Part shown: piece after piece, positions 28,434 through 35,889 of the stretch
How the letters are laid out: every line of letters begins with the position of its first letter
How positions within the stretch are numbered: the first letter of the stretch is position 1
NCBI RefSeq assembly: GCF_041431415.1
Contig: NZ_CP107845.1
Coordinates: forward strand, 5,642,001 to 5,706,000
From: Streptomyces sp. NBC_00513
Lineage (GTDB): Bacteria > Actinomycetota > Actinomycetes > Streptomycetales > Streptomycetaceae
Length of the DNA: 64,000 bases
Reading direction: 5' to 3'
Position numbers and translations under genes: made by a program
The notes under the pieces: generated by a model
The model's input: only the letters and a program-made list of their open reading frames with translations
Databases searched by the model: none
Told to the model about the DNA's origin: nothing

Positions 28434-28568
28434 ACCGGTCCCCGGCCCGGCCCGCAGGGGGACGGGCGGCGGGCCGGCGCGGCGGCCGAGAGCGGGCCGG
28501 CGGCCTACACGGACAGGCAGGCCGGGCCGGCGCCCCGCGGGTCGGCGCGCCCGGGTCGGTGGGTGCGA

Positions 28569-28598
28569 GGCCGGTGCGTGCGGGGCCGGTGCGTGCGG
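28569..28598. repeat. 15-bp tandem duplication downstream of recX
   Basis: GGCCGGTGCGTGCGG occurs twice, back to back, in a G-rich 170-bp gap between convergent recX and the rhodanese gene. No gene is seen there. Confidence 0.6.
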
Positions 28599-28605
28599 GG
28601 GTGCG

Positions 28606-28998
28606 TCAGACGGCGGTGGTGGGGAGGCCGGCCGATCTCCAGGCCTGGAAGCCGCCCGTCAGGTCCGTCGCCCGATGGAGCCCCAGGGCGTGGAGGGAGA
28701 CCGCGGCCAGTGTGGAGGCGTAGCCCTCGTTGCAGATGACGACGACCCCGATGTCATGGCTCGTCGCCTCGGGCAGCCGGTGCGACCCCTGGGGGTCGAG
28801 GCGCCACTCCAGTTCGTTGCGTTCGACGACCAGCGCGCCCGGGATCAGACCGTCACGCTCGCGCAGCGCCTGGTACCGGATGTCGACGAGGAGCGAGCCC
28901 TCGCGGGAGGCGGCGTACGCCTGCTCCGGCGAGACCCGGGCGTAGGTGGTCCTGAGGCGGTCGACGAGGGCGTCGATGCCCTCCGGCGCGGCGCTCAC
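28606..28998 (-). CDS. Rhodanese-like domain protein
   Basis: 130 aa single rhodanese domain. It contains SLLVDIRYQALRERDGLIPG and the active-site loop VVICNEGYASTLAA, with the persulfide-forming Cys in ICNEGYAS. It could carry sulfane sulfur released in cysteine breakdown. The GTG at 28998 overlaps the stop of the upstream cysteine dioxygenase gene (GTGA), so the two form an operon and are translationally coupled. This context strongly suggests a sulfur role. Confidence 0.88.
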   Translation of the reverse strand: MSAAPEGIDALVDRLRTTYARVSPEQAYAASREGSLLVDIRYQALRERDGLIPGALVVERNELEWRLDPQGSHRLPEATSHDIGVVVICNEGYASTLAAVSLHALGLHRATDLTGGFQAWRSAGLPTTAV

Positions 28999-29513
28999 TG
29001 CCAGTCCGCCGGACGCTCGACGTGCTCCAGCCGCAGGACCTGCCCGCTGCGGCTGTAGCGGCGGATCAACGGGAGCGGAGGGTAGTACGCGTGGACGGAG
29101 ACGGCGTGCTCGGCCGGGGACTCGTTGAGCACCTCGTGCACGTGGTGCAGGCCGAAGCCGCGGCCCGTGCCCTCCGTCAGGTCGCGCCTGCGGTCCACGT
29201 CGGGGGCCAGTTCCAGGGACTTCCAGCCCTCGGAGGGAAGGCGGACGGCCAGGGAGTGCTCGGTGAGCCGGCCGCGCGCGGTGGCGAACGCGCCCCGCGA
29301 TTCGGCGTGGTCGTGCCAGCCGGTGCCGGTGCCCGGAGGCCAACCGATCAACCAGGCCTCGCTGCCGCCGGGCCCGTCCAGCCGTACCCACGTACGGCCT
29401 TCGGGGTCGAGCGGGAGCGAGCCCACGATCTCGGGGTCCGCCGCGGTGCGCAGCGCGAAGTCGAGAAGCTCGGCGGTCGTCGGACCGGCCGAGATCAGGG
29501 TGGGGGAAGACAT
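28995..29513 (-). CDS. Cysteine dioxygenase family cupin
   Basis: 172 aa. Cupin iron ligands appear as HDH in GTGTGWHDHAESRGAF, with a second-motif His in LHHVHEVLNESP. Family members oxidise cysteine to cysteine sulfinate, the first step in cysteine catabolism. It is followed immediately by a rhodanese and preceded by a 28-codon Cys-rich leader ORF and a strong hairpin. Cysteine-dependent control of this operon is therefore likely (inference). The ATG at 29513 is the only sensible start. Confidence 0.88.
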   Translation of the reverse strand: MSSPTLISAGPTTAELLDFALRTAADPEIVGSLPLDPEGRTWVRLDGPGGSEAWLIGWPPGTGTGWHDHAESRGAFATARGRLTEHSLAVRLPSEGWKSLELAPDVDRRRDLTEGTGRGFGLHHVHEVLNESPAEHAVSVHAYYPPLPLIRRYSRSGQVLRLEHVERPADWQ

Positions 29514-29543
29514 GGAATGACCGTCCTGGAGGTTCGCGAAGGT

Positions 29544-29574
29544 GCGCGCGGGCCCGGAAGGGCACGGGGCGCGC
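29544..29574 (-). promoter_or_regulatory. Hairpin between leader peptide and cysteine dioxygenase
   Basis: GCGCGC arms (29544-29549 and 29569-29574) are extended by CGGG/CCCG pairing with a small bulge. It begins 16 bp after the leader peptide stop and ends about 30 bp before the cysteine dioxygenase start. The position fits an attenuator or an anti-Shine-Dalgarno structure. There is no U-tract. Confidence 0.45.
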
Positions 29575-29589
29575 GGGGGAAAGGGCGAA

Positions 29590-29676
29590 TCAACAGGAAG
29601 GGCGACACACGCAGCCCGCGTAGCGGAGCAGGTCCATGTGAACCCTCCGCCACAGGCGTACGTCGTTGCCGGTCAT
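29590..29676 (-). CDS. Cys-rich leader peptide (28 aa) for the cysteine dioxygenase operon
   Basis: A short frame on the minus strand: ATG 29676, TGA at 29590. It encodes MTGNDVRLWRRVHMD and then a C-terminal tail RYAGCVCRPSC. Three of the last seven residues are Cys, and the final sense codon is Cys. Short uORFs of this style, ending in Cys codons, occur upstream of actinobacterial sulfur genes, where cysteinyl-tRNA supply is thought to set ribosome stalling. Here it lies 76 bp before a cysteine dioxygenase gene, with a hairpin between. Confidence 0.7.
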   Translation of the reverse strand: MTGNDVRLWRRVHMDLLRYAGCVCRPSC

Positions 29677-29709
29677 GTCCGCGAGTGAAGCACGTGAGCG
29701 GGAGACCGG

Positions 29710-31296
29710 TCAATCGATCACGGAGGTGGGAGCGGTCACGGCCGGGGTGATCGAGGGCGCGCGCGCCGGTTCGGGCGCCCCGCAGCGGACGGCGTCCGCC
29801 GCCTCGTACAGCTCGGCCGGTCGGACCCCCGCGAAGGTCGCCGCCAGATGCCCGTCGGGCCGTACCAGCAGCACGGTGTGCGCCGGAGCACCCGGATAGC
29901 TGTCCGCGACCAGCAGGTCCGCACGCGTCGGGAGCGCGCTGACCGCCGCCGCGAGACGGGGCATCAGACCGGCGCCGAGCCAGTGGCGGCGGTCCCAGAC
30001 CCCGGTCCCCGGGGCGACGAGGAGCACCAGCAGCCGGCCCCGCCCGAGCAGGTCGCGCAACGGCACGGTGGTGCCGTCGGGAGCGGTCACCGGGACATCG
30101 GCCACCGGGCCGCCCGGTTCCGTGGCCGTCGGGACCTCCCGTACCGCCACCGGAGGGGCGTACGCGGGCTCCGCGCCCAGCGGTCCCCGGCCGAGGTGGC
30201 CGTCGGTGAGCAGGCCCTCGGCGGAACGTGCCGCACCGGGGAGGTAGGTGCGCAGGCCGCCCCCGCCGCGCAGCGCCGGCATGGCCTGGTCGGCGGCGCG
30301 CAGCCGGGCGGCGACCGCCCTGCGCCGCTCGTCCTCGTACCCGTCGAGCAGCGCCTCGGAGGCCCCCTGGTGCCAGGCCACCGCCAGCCTCCAGGCCAGG
30401 TTCTCGGCGTCCCGCAGCCCCTCCTCGACGCCCTGGGTGCCGAGCGCGCCCAGCAGGTGCGCCGCGTCCCCGGCGAGGTAGGCCCGGCCGTCGCGCCAGC
30501 GCCGGGCGAGCCGGTGGTGCAGGGTGTGCACCCCGGTGTCGATCAGGTCGTACGGGGGAGTCGTGCCCCCGCACCACGCCGCGAGGGTGTCCCGGATGAG
30601 GGTCACCAGGGTGTCCGGGGTGACGAGTTCGCCGCGCGAGGGGAGCAGCCAGTCCAGCCGCCACACCCCGTCGGGCAGCGGGCGGGCGGTGACCTCGTGG
30701 TCCGCGCCGCGGTGCAGCAACGCCTCGCCGGGCCAGGGGAGTTCGGTACGGAGCGCGGCCACCGCGTGTCGTTCCACGGCGGTCCGGCCGGGGAAGCGGA
30801 TCCCGAGCAGCTTGCGGACGGTGGAACGGGCCCCGTCGCAGCCCACGAGGTGGCTGCCGCGCCACCAGGTCGTCTCCCCGCCCCGGGTGTGCGCGGTGAT
30901 GCCGCGCTCGTCCTGTTCCAGGGCGTCCAGCCGACAGTCGGTCACCAGCCGGACCAGCGGGTGCGCGCCGGCGGCGTCCCGCAGTCCGCGCGTCAGGGCG
31001 TGCTGGGGCAGGTGCAGCGGGGCCGGATGGTCCTCGAAGGTGATCCGACGCGAGTCCCGGCCGCGCCGCATGGTGCGCCAGGCGGCGAAGTAGGCGCCCT
31101 CGTCGCGCAGCGTCGTACAGCCGAGTCGGTGTGCCATCGCGGCGGTGTCGGCGTGCAGGACGACGGAGCGGGCGGGGCGCGGGTCGTCCTTGCCCGGGCC
31201 CTCGTCGAGTACGACGGTGGGTACGCCCGCGCCGGCCAGCGCGAGGCAGAGCGCGAGCCCGACGGGGCCCGCGCCGACGACGATCACCGGGTCCAT
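29710..31296 (-). CDS. FAD-dependent aromatic-ring-type monooxygenase
   Basis: 528 aa, class A flavoprotein monooxygenase (PheA/TfdB, MhpA-like). Rossmann GxGxxG at VIVVGAGPVGLALCLALAGA, the GCDGARSTVRKLLGI motif, and the second FAD motif RAYLAGDAAHLLGALGTQG. A C-terminal thioredoxin-like extension (about 400-528) is typical of the phenol hydroxylase branch. ATG 31296 was chosen because the FAD fold starts there. It stands alone between the cysteine dioxygenase leader and the glu operon. The substrate is not evident. Confidence 0.87.
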   Translation of the reverse strand: MDPVIVVGAGPVGLALCLALAGAGVPTVVLDEGPGKDDPRPARSVVLHADTAAMAHRLGCTTLRDEGAYFAAWRTMRRGRDSRRITFEDHPAPLHLPQHALTRGLRDAAGAHPLVRLVTDCRLDALEQDERGITAHTRGGETTWWRGSHLVGCDGARSTVRKLLGIRFPGRTAVERHAVAALRTELPWPGEALLHRGADHEVTARPLPDGVWRLDWLLPSRGELVTPDTLVTLIRDTLAAWCGGTTPPYDLIDTGVHTLHHRLARRWRDGRAYLAGDAAHLLGALGTQGVEEGLRDAENLAWRLAVAWHQGASEALLDGYEDERRRAVAARLRAADQAMPALRGGGGLRTYLPGAARSAEGLLTDGHLGRGPLGAEPAYAPPVAVREVPTATEPGGPVADVPVTAPDGTTVPLRDLLGRGRLLVLLVAPGTGVWDRRHWLGAGLMPRLAAAVSALPTRADLLVADSYPGAPAHTVLLVRPDGHLAATFAGVRPAELYEAADAVRCGAPEPARAPSITPAVTAPTSVID

Positions 31297-31387
31297 GACG
31301 CGGCTCCCGATGTCCGGTATGTGATCACACAACGTATGCAACCGACTGGAAGTGCCTGCGTCAAGTGACACTCGTCGGCGCAACGCG

Positions 31388-31422
31388 GTGTGGTGCGGCG
31401 GAAGGTCTCCGCCGCACCACAC
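31388..31422 (-). terminator. Strong terminator after the glu operon
   Basis: Perfect 15-bp inverted repeat (arm GTGTGGTGCGGCGGA, 31388-31402; partner 31408-31422) with a 5-nt loop, about 44 bp beyond the gluD stop. It separates gluABCD from the monooxygenase gene. Confidence 0.75.
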
Positions 31423-31465
31423 AGGCTACGCACCATGACTGACTTGGTGTCAGTCGACCCGTCGG

Positions 31466-32350
31466 TCAGGCGCCACCACTGTTCGCGCCGGTGGCCATGT
31501 CGTCGACCCGCGCCGGGACCACGGCGCCGGTGCTCCGCTTGGACTTGCGCTGCCGGCTCTCCATCCAGGACGCGAAGCTGGTGAGGGCGAAGTTGACCGC
31601 GACGTAGATCAGCGCGATCACCACGAAGGTCGCGATCGTGTTGCTGTAGTTCGCCGAGATCTGCCGGGACATCGACATCAGCTCGCCGAGGCCGAGCACC
31701 GTGCCGCCGAGCGCGGTGTCCTTGAGGATCACGACCAGCTGGCTGACCAGGGCCGGCAGCATCGCGGTGACGGCCTGCGGGATCAGCACGTGGACCATGG
31801 TCTGGCCCTTGCGCATGCCGATCGCTTTGGCGGCGTCTGTCTGCCCGTTCGGGAGGGACAGCACGCCCGCCCGGACGATCTCGGCGATGACCGAGGCGTT
31901 GTACAGCACCAGGCCCGTGACCACCGCGTACAGCGGGCGGACGTCGGAGGACACACCGGTGTACTGGACGTACAGGGCGTAGCCGAACAGCATCAGCATG
32001 AGCACCGGGATGGCGCGGAAGAACTCGACGAACGCGCCGACGGGCGTCCGGACCCAGGCGTGGTCGGACAGCCGGCCGATGCCCAGCAGGGCGCCCAGCG
32101 GCAGGGCGATCACCATGGCGATCACGCCGGCCTTGAGGGTCTCCAACAGGCCGGGGATCAGGAACGTCGTCCAGATCTGGCTGTCGGTGACGAAGGGGCT
32201 CCACTTGTCGGCGTCGAGCTGGTTCTTGTCGGCCATGAGTCCCAGCGCCCACCACACGGCGAGGCCGAGGAGCACGAGGAAGACGCCGGAGTAGATCCAG
32301 TTCCGGGCCTTCGCCTTCGGACCCGGTGCGTCGTACAGCACGGACGTCAT
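31466..32350 (-). CDS. gluD: Glutamate ABC transporter permease GluD
   Basis: 294 aa. A cytosolic N-terminus, a lone TM (about 18-37), then the HisM-type permease domain with the EAA loop EIVRAGVLSLPNGQTDAAKAIG. The C-terminus is basic and polar. It overlaps gluC by 4 nt (ATGA). With GluC it forms the membrane channel of the glutamate importer. Confidence 0.9.
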   Translation of the reverse strand: MTSVLYDAPGPKAKARNWIYSGVFLVLLGLAVWWALGLMADKNQLDADKWSPFVTDSQIWTTFLIPGLLETLKAGVIAMVIALPLGALLGIGRLSDHAWVRTPVGAFVEFFRAIPVLMLMLFGYALYVQYTGVSSDVRPLYAVVTGLVLYNASVIAEIVRAGVLSLPNGQTDAAKAIGMRKGQTMVHVLIPQAVTAMLPALVSQLVVILKDTALGGTVLGLGELMSMSRQISANYSNTIATFVVIALIYVAVNFALTSFASWMESRQRKSKRSTGAVVPARVDDMATGANSGGA

Positions 32351-33021
32351 CGCTTCACCGCCGCTCGCTTGGCCACCCAGCCCAGCAGCAGGCCGGTGGG
32401 CAGGGTCAGCAGGACGAAGCCCAGGGCGAAGACCCCGAAGACGGCGAAGAGCGCGTCGGCCTCGTTCTCGATCATTTCCTTCATCAGCAGGGCCGCTTCG
32501 GCCACGCCGATGGCCGCGGCCACCGTGGTGTTCTTGGTGAGCGCGATCAGTACGTTGGTGAGCGGCGCGATGACCGCCCGGAAGGCCTGGGGGAGCACGA
32601 TCAGCCGGAGCACCTGGAAGAAGCTCAGGCCCAGCGCGCGCGCCGCCTCGGCCTGGCCCACGGGCACCGTGTTGATGCCCGAGCGCAGTGCCTCACAGAC
32701 GAAGGTGCCGGTGTAGGCCGTCAGTCCGAGGACCGCCAGTCGGAAACCGGTCTCCTTGAACGTGGTGCCGCCCAAGGTGATGCCGAGGGTCTCGCTGAGA
32801 CCCAGCGAGCAGCCGATGATCACCAAGGTCAGCGGGGTGTTGCGCACCACGTTGACGTACGTGGTGCCGAAGCCGCGCATCAGCGGGACCGGGCTGACCC
32901 GCATTCCCGCCAGGGCGGTGCCCCATATGAGGGACCCGATCGCCGAGTAGAGGGTGAGCTGAACCGTCACCCAGAAGGCTCCGAGCACGTCGTACTGCCC
33001 GGAATCAAGAAAGTCGAACAC
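32347..33021 (-). CDS. gluC: Glutamate ABC transporter permease GluC
   Basis: 224 aa. About five membrane helices and the EAA loop CEALRSGINTVPVGQAEAAR. It belongs to the polar amino acid permease family and partners GluD. The ATG at 33021 lies downstream of an 83-bp gap from gluB that contains a nested hairpin. Confidence 0.9.
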   Translation of the reverse strand: MFDFLDSGQYDVLGAFWVTVQLTLYSAIGSLIWGTALAGMRVSPVPLMRGFGTTYVNVVRNTPLTLVIIGCSLGLSETLGITLGGTTFKETGFRLAVLGLTAYTGTFVCEALRSGINTVPVGQAEAARALGLSFFQVLRLIVLPQAFRAVIAPLTNVLIALTKNTTVAAAIGVAEAALLMKEMIENEADALFAVFGVFALGFVLLTLPTGLLLGWVAKRAAVKR

Positions 33022-33049
33022 GTTGCCCTGCGCTCTCCCCAGGATGGCC

Positions 33050-33098
33050 GGTGAGGGGCGCCACCGCCCGCGGCAGGCGGGCGGCGACGCTCCTCACC
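33050..33098 (-). terminator. Nested hairpin between gluB and gluC
   Basis: Outer arms GGTGAGG (33050-33056) and CCTCACC (33092-33098) enclose a perfect inner hairpin CCGCCCGC-GGCAG-GCGGGCGG (33064-33084). It begins 7 bp after the gluB stop. The likely role is partial termination or mRNA protection, giving more binding protein than permease. Confidence 0.55.
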
Positions 33099-33104
33099 GA
33101 GGAA

Positions 33105-33959
33105 TCAGCTGCCTTCGGTGATCTGCGGGGCAGGCTCGTTCTTGTAGCCGGCGGGGCCGAAGTTCGTCTTCACGGCCGCCTCCCAGGCGCCGTCCGCGAC
33201 CATCTTCTTGAGCGCGGCGTTGATCTTGGTCTGGAGCTCCTTGTCGCCCTTCTTCAGACCGATGCCGTAGTTCTCGTTGCTCAGGCTCAGCCCGGCCAGC
33301 TTGAACTTGCCCTTGTTCTTCTCCTGCGCGGCGTAGCCGGCCAGGATCGAGTTGTCCGTGGTCAGGGCGTCGACGGCCTTGCTCTCCAGGGCGGTCAGGC
33401 ACTCGGAGTAGCCGGCGTTCTGCTTGAGGTCGGCCTCGGGGGCCAGCTTCTCCTTGACGTTCTGCGCCGAGGTGGAGCCGGTGACCGAGCAGAGCTTCTT
33501 CTTGTTCAGGTCCTCGGGCTTGGTGATCGACGTGTCGTCGGCACGGACCAGCAGGTCCTGGTGCGCGAGGAGGTACGGGCCGGCGAAGTCGACCTTCGCC
33601 TTGCGCTTCTCGTTGATCGAGTAGCTCGCGACGACGAACTTCACGTCACCGTTGGAGATCAGGTTCTCGCGCTCGGCGCTGATGGCCTGCTTGAACTCGA
33701 TCTGGTCGGGCTGGTAGCCGAGTTCCTTGGCCACGTAGGTCGCCACGTCGACGTCGAACCCGGTGAACTTGCCGTCCGGGTTCTTCAGACCGATGCCGGG
33801 CTGGTCGAACTTGATGCCGATGACGACCTTGTCCTTCTTGGCGCCACCGCTCGAACCGGCGTCACCGGACGCCTTGTCGCCGCTGCCGCCACAGGCGGTC
33901 GCGGTCAGGGCGAGAGCCACGGCCGCGGCGACGGCCGCTCCGGCCTTGTAAAGCTTCAT
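33105..33959 (-). CDS. gluB: Glutamate-binding lipoprotein GluB
   Basis: 284 aa. The lipoprotein signal ends at TATACGG (lipid-attached Cys about residue 23). The SBP family 3 fold follows: VVIGIKFDQPGIGLKNPDGK, FTGFDVDVATYVAKELGY, VDFAGPYLLAHQDLLVRADD and GYSECLTALESKAVDALTTD. It captures glutamate outside the cell for GluCD/GluA. It lies between gluA and gluC. Confidence 0.93.
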   Translation of the reverse strand: MKLYKAGAAVAAAVALALTATACGGSGDKASGDAGSSGGAKKDKVVIGIKFDQPGIGLKNPDGKFTGFDVDVATYVAKELGYQPDQIEFKQAISAERENLISNGDVKFVVASYSINEKRKAKVDFAGPYLLAHQDLLVRADDTSITKPEDLNKKKLCSVTGSTSAQNVKEKLAPEADLKQNAGYSECLTALESKAVDALTTDNSILAGYAAQEKNKGKFKLAGLSLSNENYGIGLKKGDKELQTKINAALKKMVADGAWEAAVKTNFGPAGYKNEPAPQITEGS

Positions 33960-34027
33960 GGTGAACTTCCCTCGGATGAGACGTGGTTGAACGCCGAACG
34001 AGACGTGTCGCGTCGGCGGGCCCGGTC

Positions 34028-34045
34028 GTGTCAGGGTTCTGACAC
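34028..34045 (-). promoter_or_regulatory. Small hairpin between gluA and gluB
   Basis: GTGTCAG-GGTT-CTGACAC, a perfect 7-bp stem in the 109-bp gap. It may be an RNA processing or attenuation element within the operon. Confidence 0.4.
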
Positions 34046-34068
34046 CGGATCACTACCAGACGAGACCG

Positions 34069-34854
34069 TCAGTGATGCAGGATCTTCGACAGGAAGTCCT
34101 TGGCGCGGTCGCTGCGGGGGTTGCTGAAGAACTGCTCGGGCACCGCCTCTTCGACGATCTTTCCGTCGGCCATGAAGACGACCCGGTTGGCGGCGGAGCG
34201 GGCGAAGCCCATCTCGTGCGTGACGACCACCATGGTCATCCCCTCCCGGGCGAGCTGCTGCATGACCTCCAGCACCTCGTTGATCATCTCCGGGTCGAGA
34301 GCCGACGTCGGCTCGTCGAACAGCATCACCTTCGGGTCCATCGCCAGCGCGCGGGCGATGGCCACGCGCTGCTGCTGACCACCGGAGAGCTGCGCCGGGT
34401 ACTTGTCCGCCTGGGAACCGACGCCGACGCGGTCGAGCAGCGCCTTCGCCTTCTCCGTCGCCTCCGCCGCGTTCGTCTTGCGGACCTTCAGCTGGCCCAA
34501 CATGACGTTCTGCAGGACCGTCTTGTGCGCGAACAGGTTGAACGACTGGAAGACCATGCCGACATCGGCTCGCAGTCGCGCCAATTCCTTGCCCTCGGAA
34601 GGCAGTTCCTTGCCGTCGACCGTGATGGTTCCCGAGTCGATGGTCTCCAGCCTGTTGATCGTCCGGCACAACGTGGACTTGCCCGATCCCGAGGGACCGA
34701 TCACCACGACGACCTCACCGCGGGCAATGCTCAGATCGATGTCCTGAAGCACGTGCAGCGCGCCGAAGTGCTTGTTGACGTTGCTCAGTACGACCAGGCT
34801 GTCCGCGGCAGCGGCCGCGTCCTGTACGTCCTTGGTCACTGATACTCCGCTCAT
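34069..34854 (-). CDS. gluA: Glutamate ABC transporter ATP-binding protein GluA
   Basis: 261 aa. Walker [11 protein letters not shown]-loop [10 protein letters not shown], signature [15 protein letters not shown], Walker [12 protein letters not shown] and switch His VVTHEMGFA. It belongs to the polar amino acid importer ATPases and is first in gluABCD, divergent from the gluR-gluK system. The 318-bp gap holds the regulatory sequences. Confidence 0.94.
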   Translation of the reverse strand: MSGVSVTKDVQDAAAAADSLVVLSNVNKHFGALHVLQDIDLSIARGEVVVVIGPSGSGKSTLCRTINRLETIDSGTITVDGKELPSEGKELARLRADVGMVFQSFNLFAHKTVLQNVMLGQLKVRKTNAAEATEKAKALLDRVGVGSQADKYPAQLSGGQQQRVAIARALAMDPKVMLFDEPTSALDPEMINEVLEVMQQLAREGMTMVVVTHEMGFARSAANRVVFMADGKIVEEAVPEQFFSNPRSDRAKDFLSKILHH

Positions 34855-35086
34855 CGGCTTCTTGCTCCGTCCTCCGTCGGTTGGGAGGACAGTAGTGACG
34901 AGGCGCGCACACCGTCATCACATCTGAGGGAGAATTGAGCATAACGATCCGGCCTCGCCCGGATACGCTCCGTGCGCGACGCCCGCGACGGCGCCCCTGT
35001 ACTCGTACCGGGTACATAACGGAAGACTCGCGGGAGCGGAACTCCCTTGACGTGGGACTCTGCATCAGCGTGGATGCATGGTGGCC

Positions 35087-35117
35087 ATGAAACCGACATG
35101 ACGCCGCAATGAAACCG
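35087..35117. promoter_or_regulatory. Three 11-bp direct repeats upstream of gluR
   Basis: ATGAAACCG (35087), ATGACGCCG (35098) and ATGAAACCG (35109) recur exactly every 11 bp. This is the layout bound by OmpR/PhoB-type regulators, including Streptomyces PhoP. A candidate promoter TTGACG-17-GTGGAT lies at 35047-35075. The site sits in the 318-bp (34855-35172) divergent region between gluA and gluR, which holds no gene. Confidence 0.55.
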
Positions 35118-35172
35118 CCACTACGGCGCCACCCCGCCGACCGGACGGGACGGACGAGGGAAGGGTGACGCA

Positions 35173-35877
35173 GTGAGACTGCTGCTCGTCGAGGACGACG
35201 ACCACGTCGCCGCCGCGCTGTCCGCGATCCTCGCCCGGCACGGCTTCCGGGTGACCCACGCCCGCAACGGCGAGGAGGCGCTGCAGGCGCTCCTGCCGGC
35301 GGACGCCCCGCCCTTCGGCGTGGTCCTGCTCGACCTGGGCCTGCCCGACCAGGACGGCTACGAGGTGTGCGGAAAGATCCGCAAGCGCACCGCCACCCCC
35401 GTGATCATGGTGACCGCGCGTGGTGACGTGCGCTCACGCATCCACGGCCTGAACATGGGCGCCGACGACTACGTGGTCAAGCCCTACGACACCGGCGAAC
35501 TCCTCGCCCGGATCCACGCCGTCGCCCGGCGCACCGGCGCCTCCGAGGAGGCCGCCGCCACGGGCACCGGGGCCCCCGCCATCGTCCGACTCGGTCCGGT
35601 CAGCATCGAACTGCCCACCCGCCGGGTCATCGTCGACGGCGCCGACGTACCGCTCACCCGCAAGGAATTCGACCTGCTGGCCCTGCTCGCACAGCGGCCC
35701 GGCGTCGTCTTCCGCCGCGAACAGATCATCAGCGAGGTGTGGCGCACCAGCTGGGAAGGCACCGGCCGGACCCTGGAGGTCCACGTCGCCTCGCTGCGCT
35801 CCAAGCTGAGCATGCCCGCACTCATCGAGACCGTCCGCGGTGTGGGCTACCGGCTCGTCACCCCGGCCGGCCCCTAG
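35173..35877 (+). CDS. gluR: OmpR-family response regulator, GluR-like
   Basis: 234 aa. Receiver with VVLLDLGLPDQDGYE phospho-acceptor Asp and VVKPYDTGELLARI. Winged-helix output at about 135-230 with the RKEFDLLALLAQRPGVVFRR motif and a TRRVIVDGADVPLT strand region. Adjacent to gluABCD and followed by a kinase. This is the arrangement of the glutamate-responsive GluR-GluK system described in S. coelicolor, which activates gluABCD. The name rests on this context. Confidence 0.87.
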   Translation: MRLLLVEDDDHVAAALSAILARHGFRVTHARNGEEALQALLPADAPPFGVVLLDLGLPDQDGYEVCGKIRKRTATPVIMVTARGDVRSRIHGLNMGADDYVVKPYDTGELLARIHAVARRTGASEEAAATGTGAPAIVRLGPVSIELPTRRVIVDGADVPLTRKEFDLLALLAQRPGVVFRREQIISEVWRTSWEGTGRTLEVHVASLRSKLSMPALIETVRGVGYRLVTPAGP

Positions 35878-35889
35878 CGGGGTCCCGTC

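Noticed and set aside
28434..28605. Small gene between recX and the rhodanese
   Set aside because: Only G-rich tandem repeats, with no RBS or codon pattern.
28999..29565. Longer N-terminus for the rhodanese protein
   Set aside because: The extension runs in another frame through the cysteine dioxygenase gene; the GTGA overlap gives a natural start.
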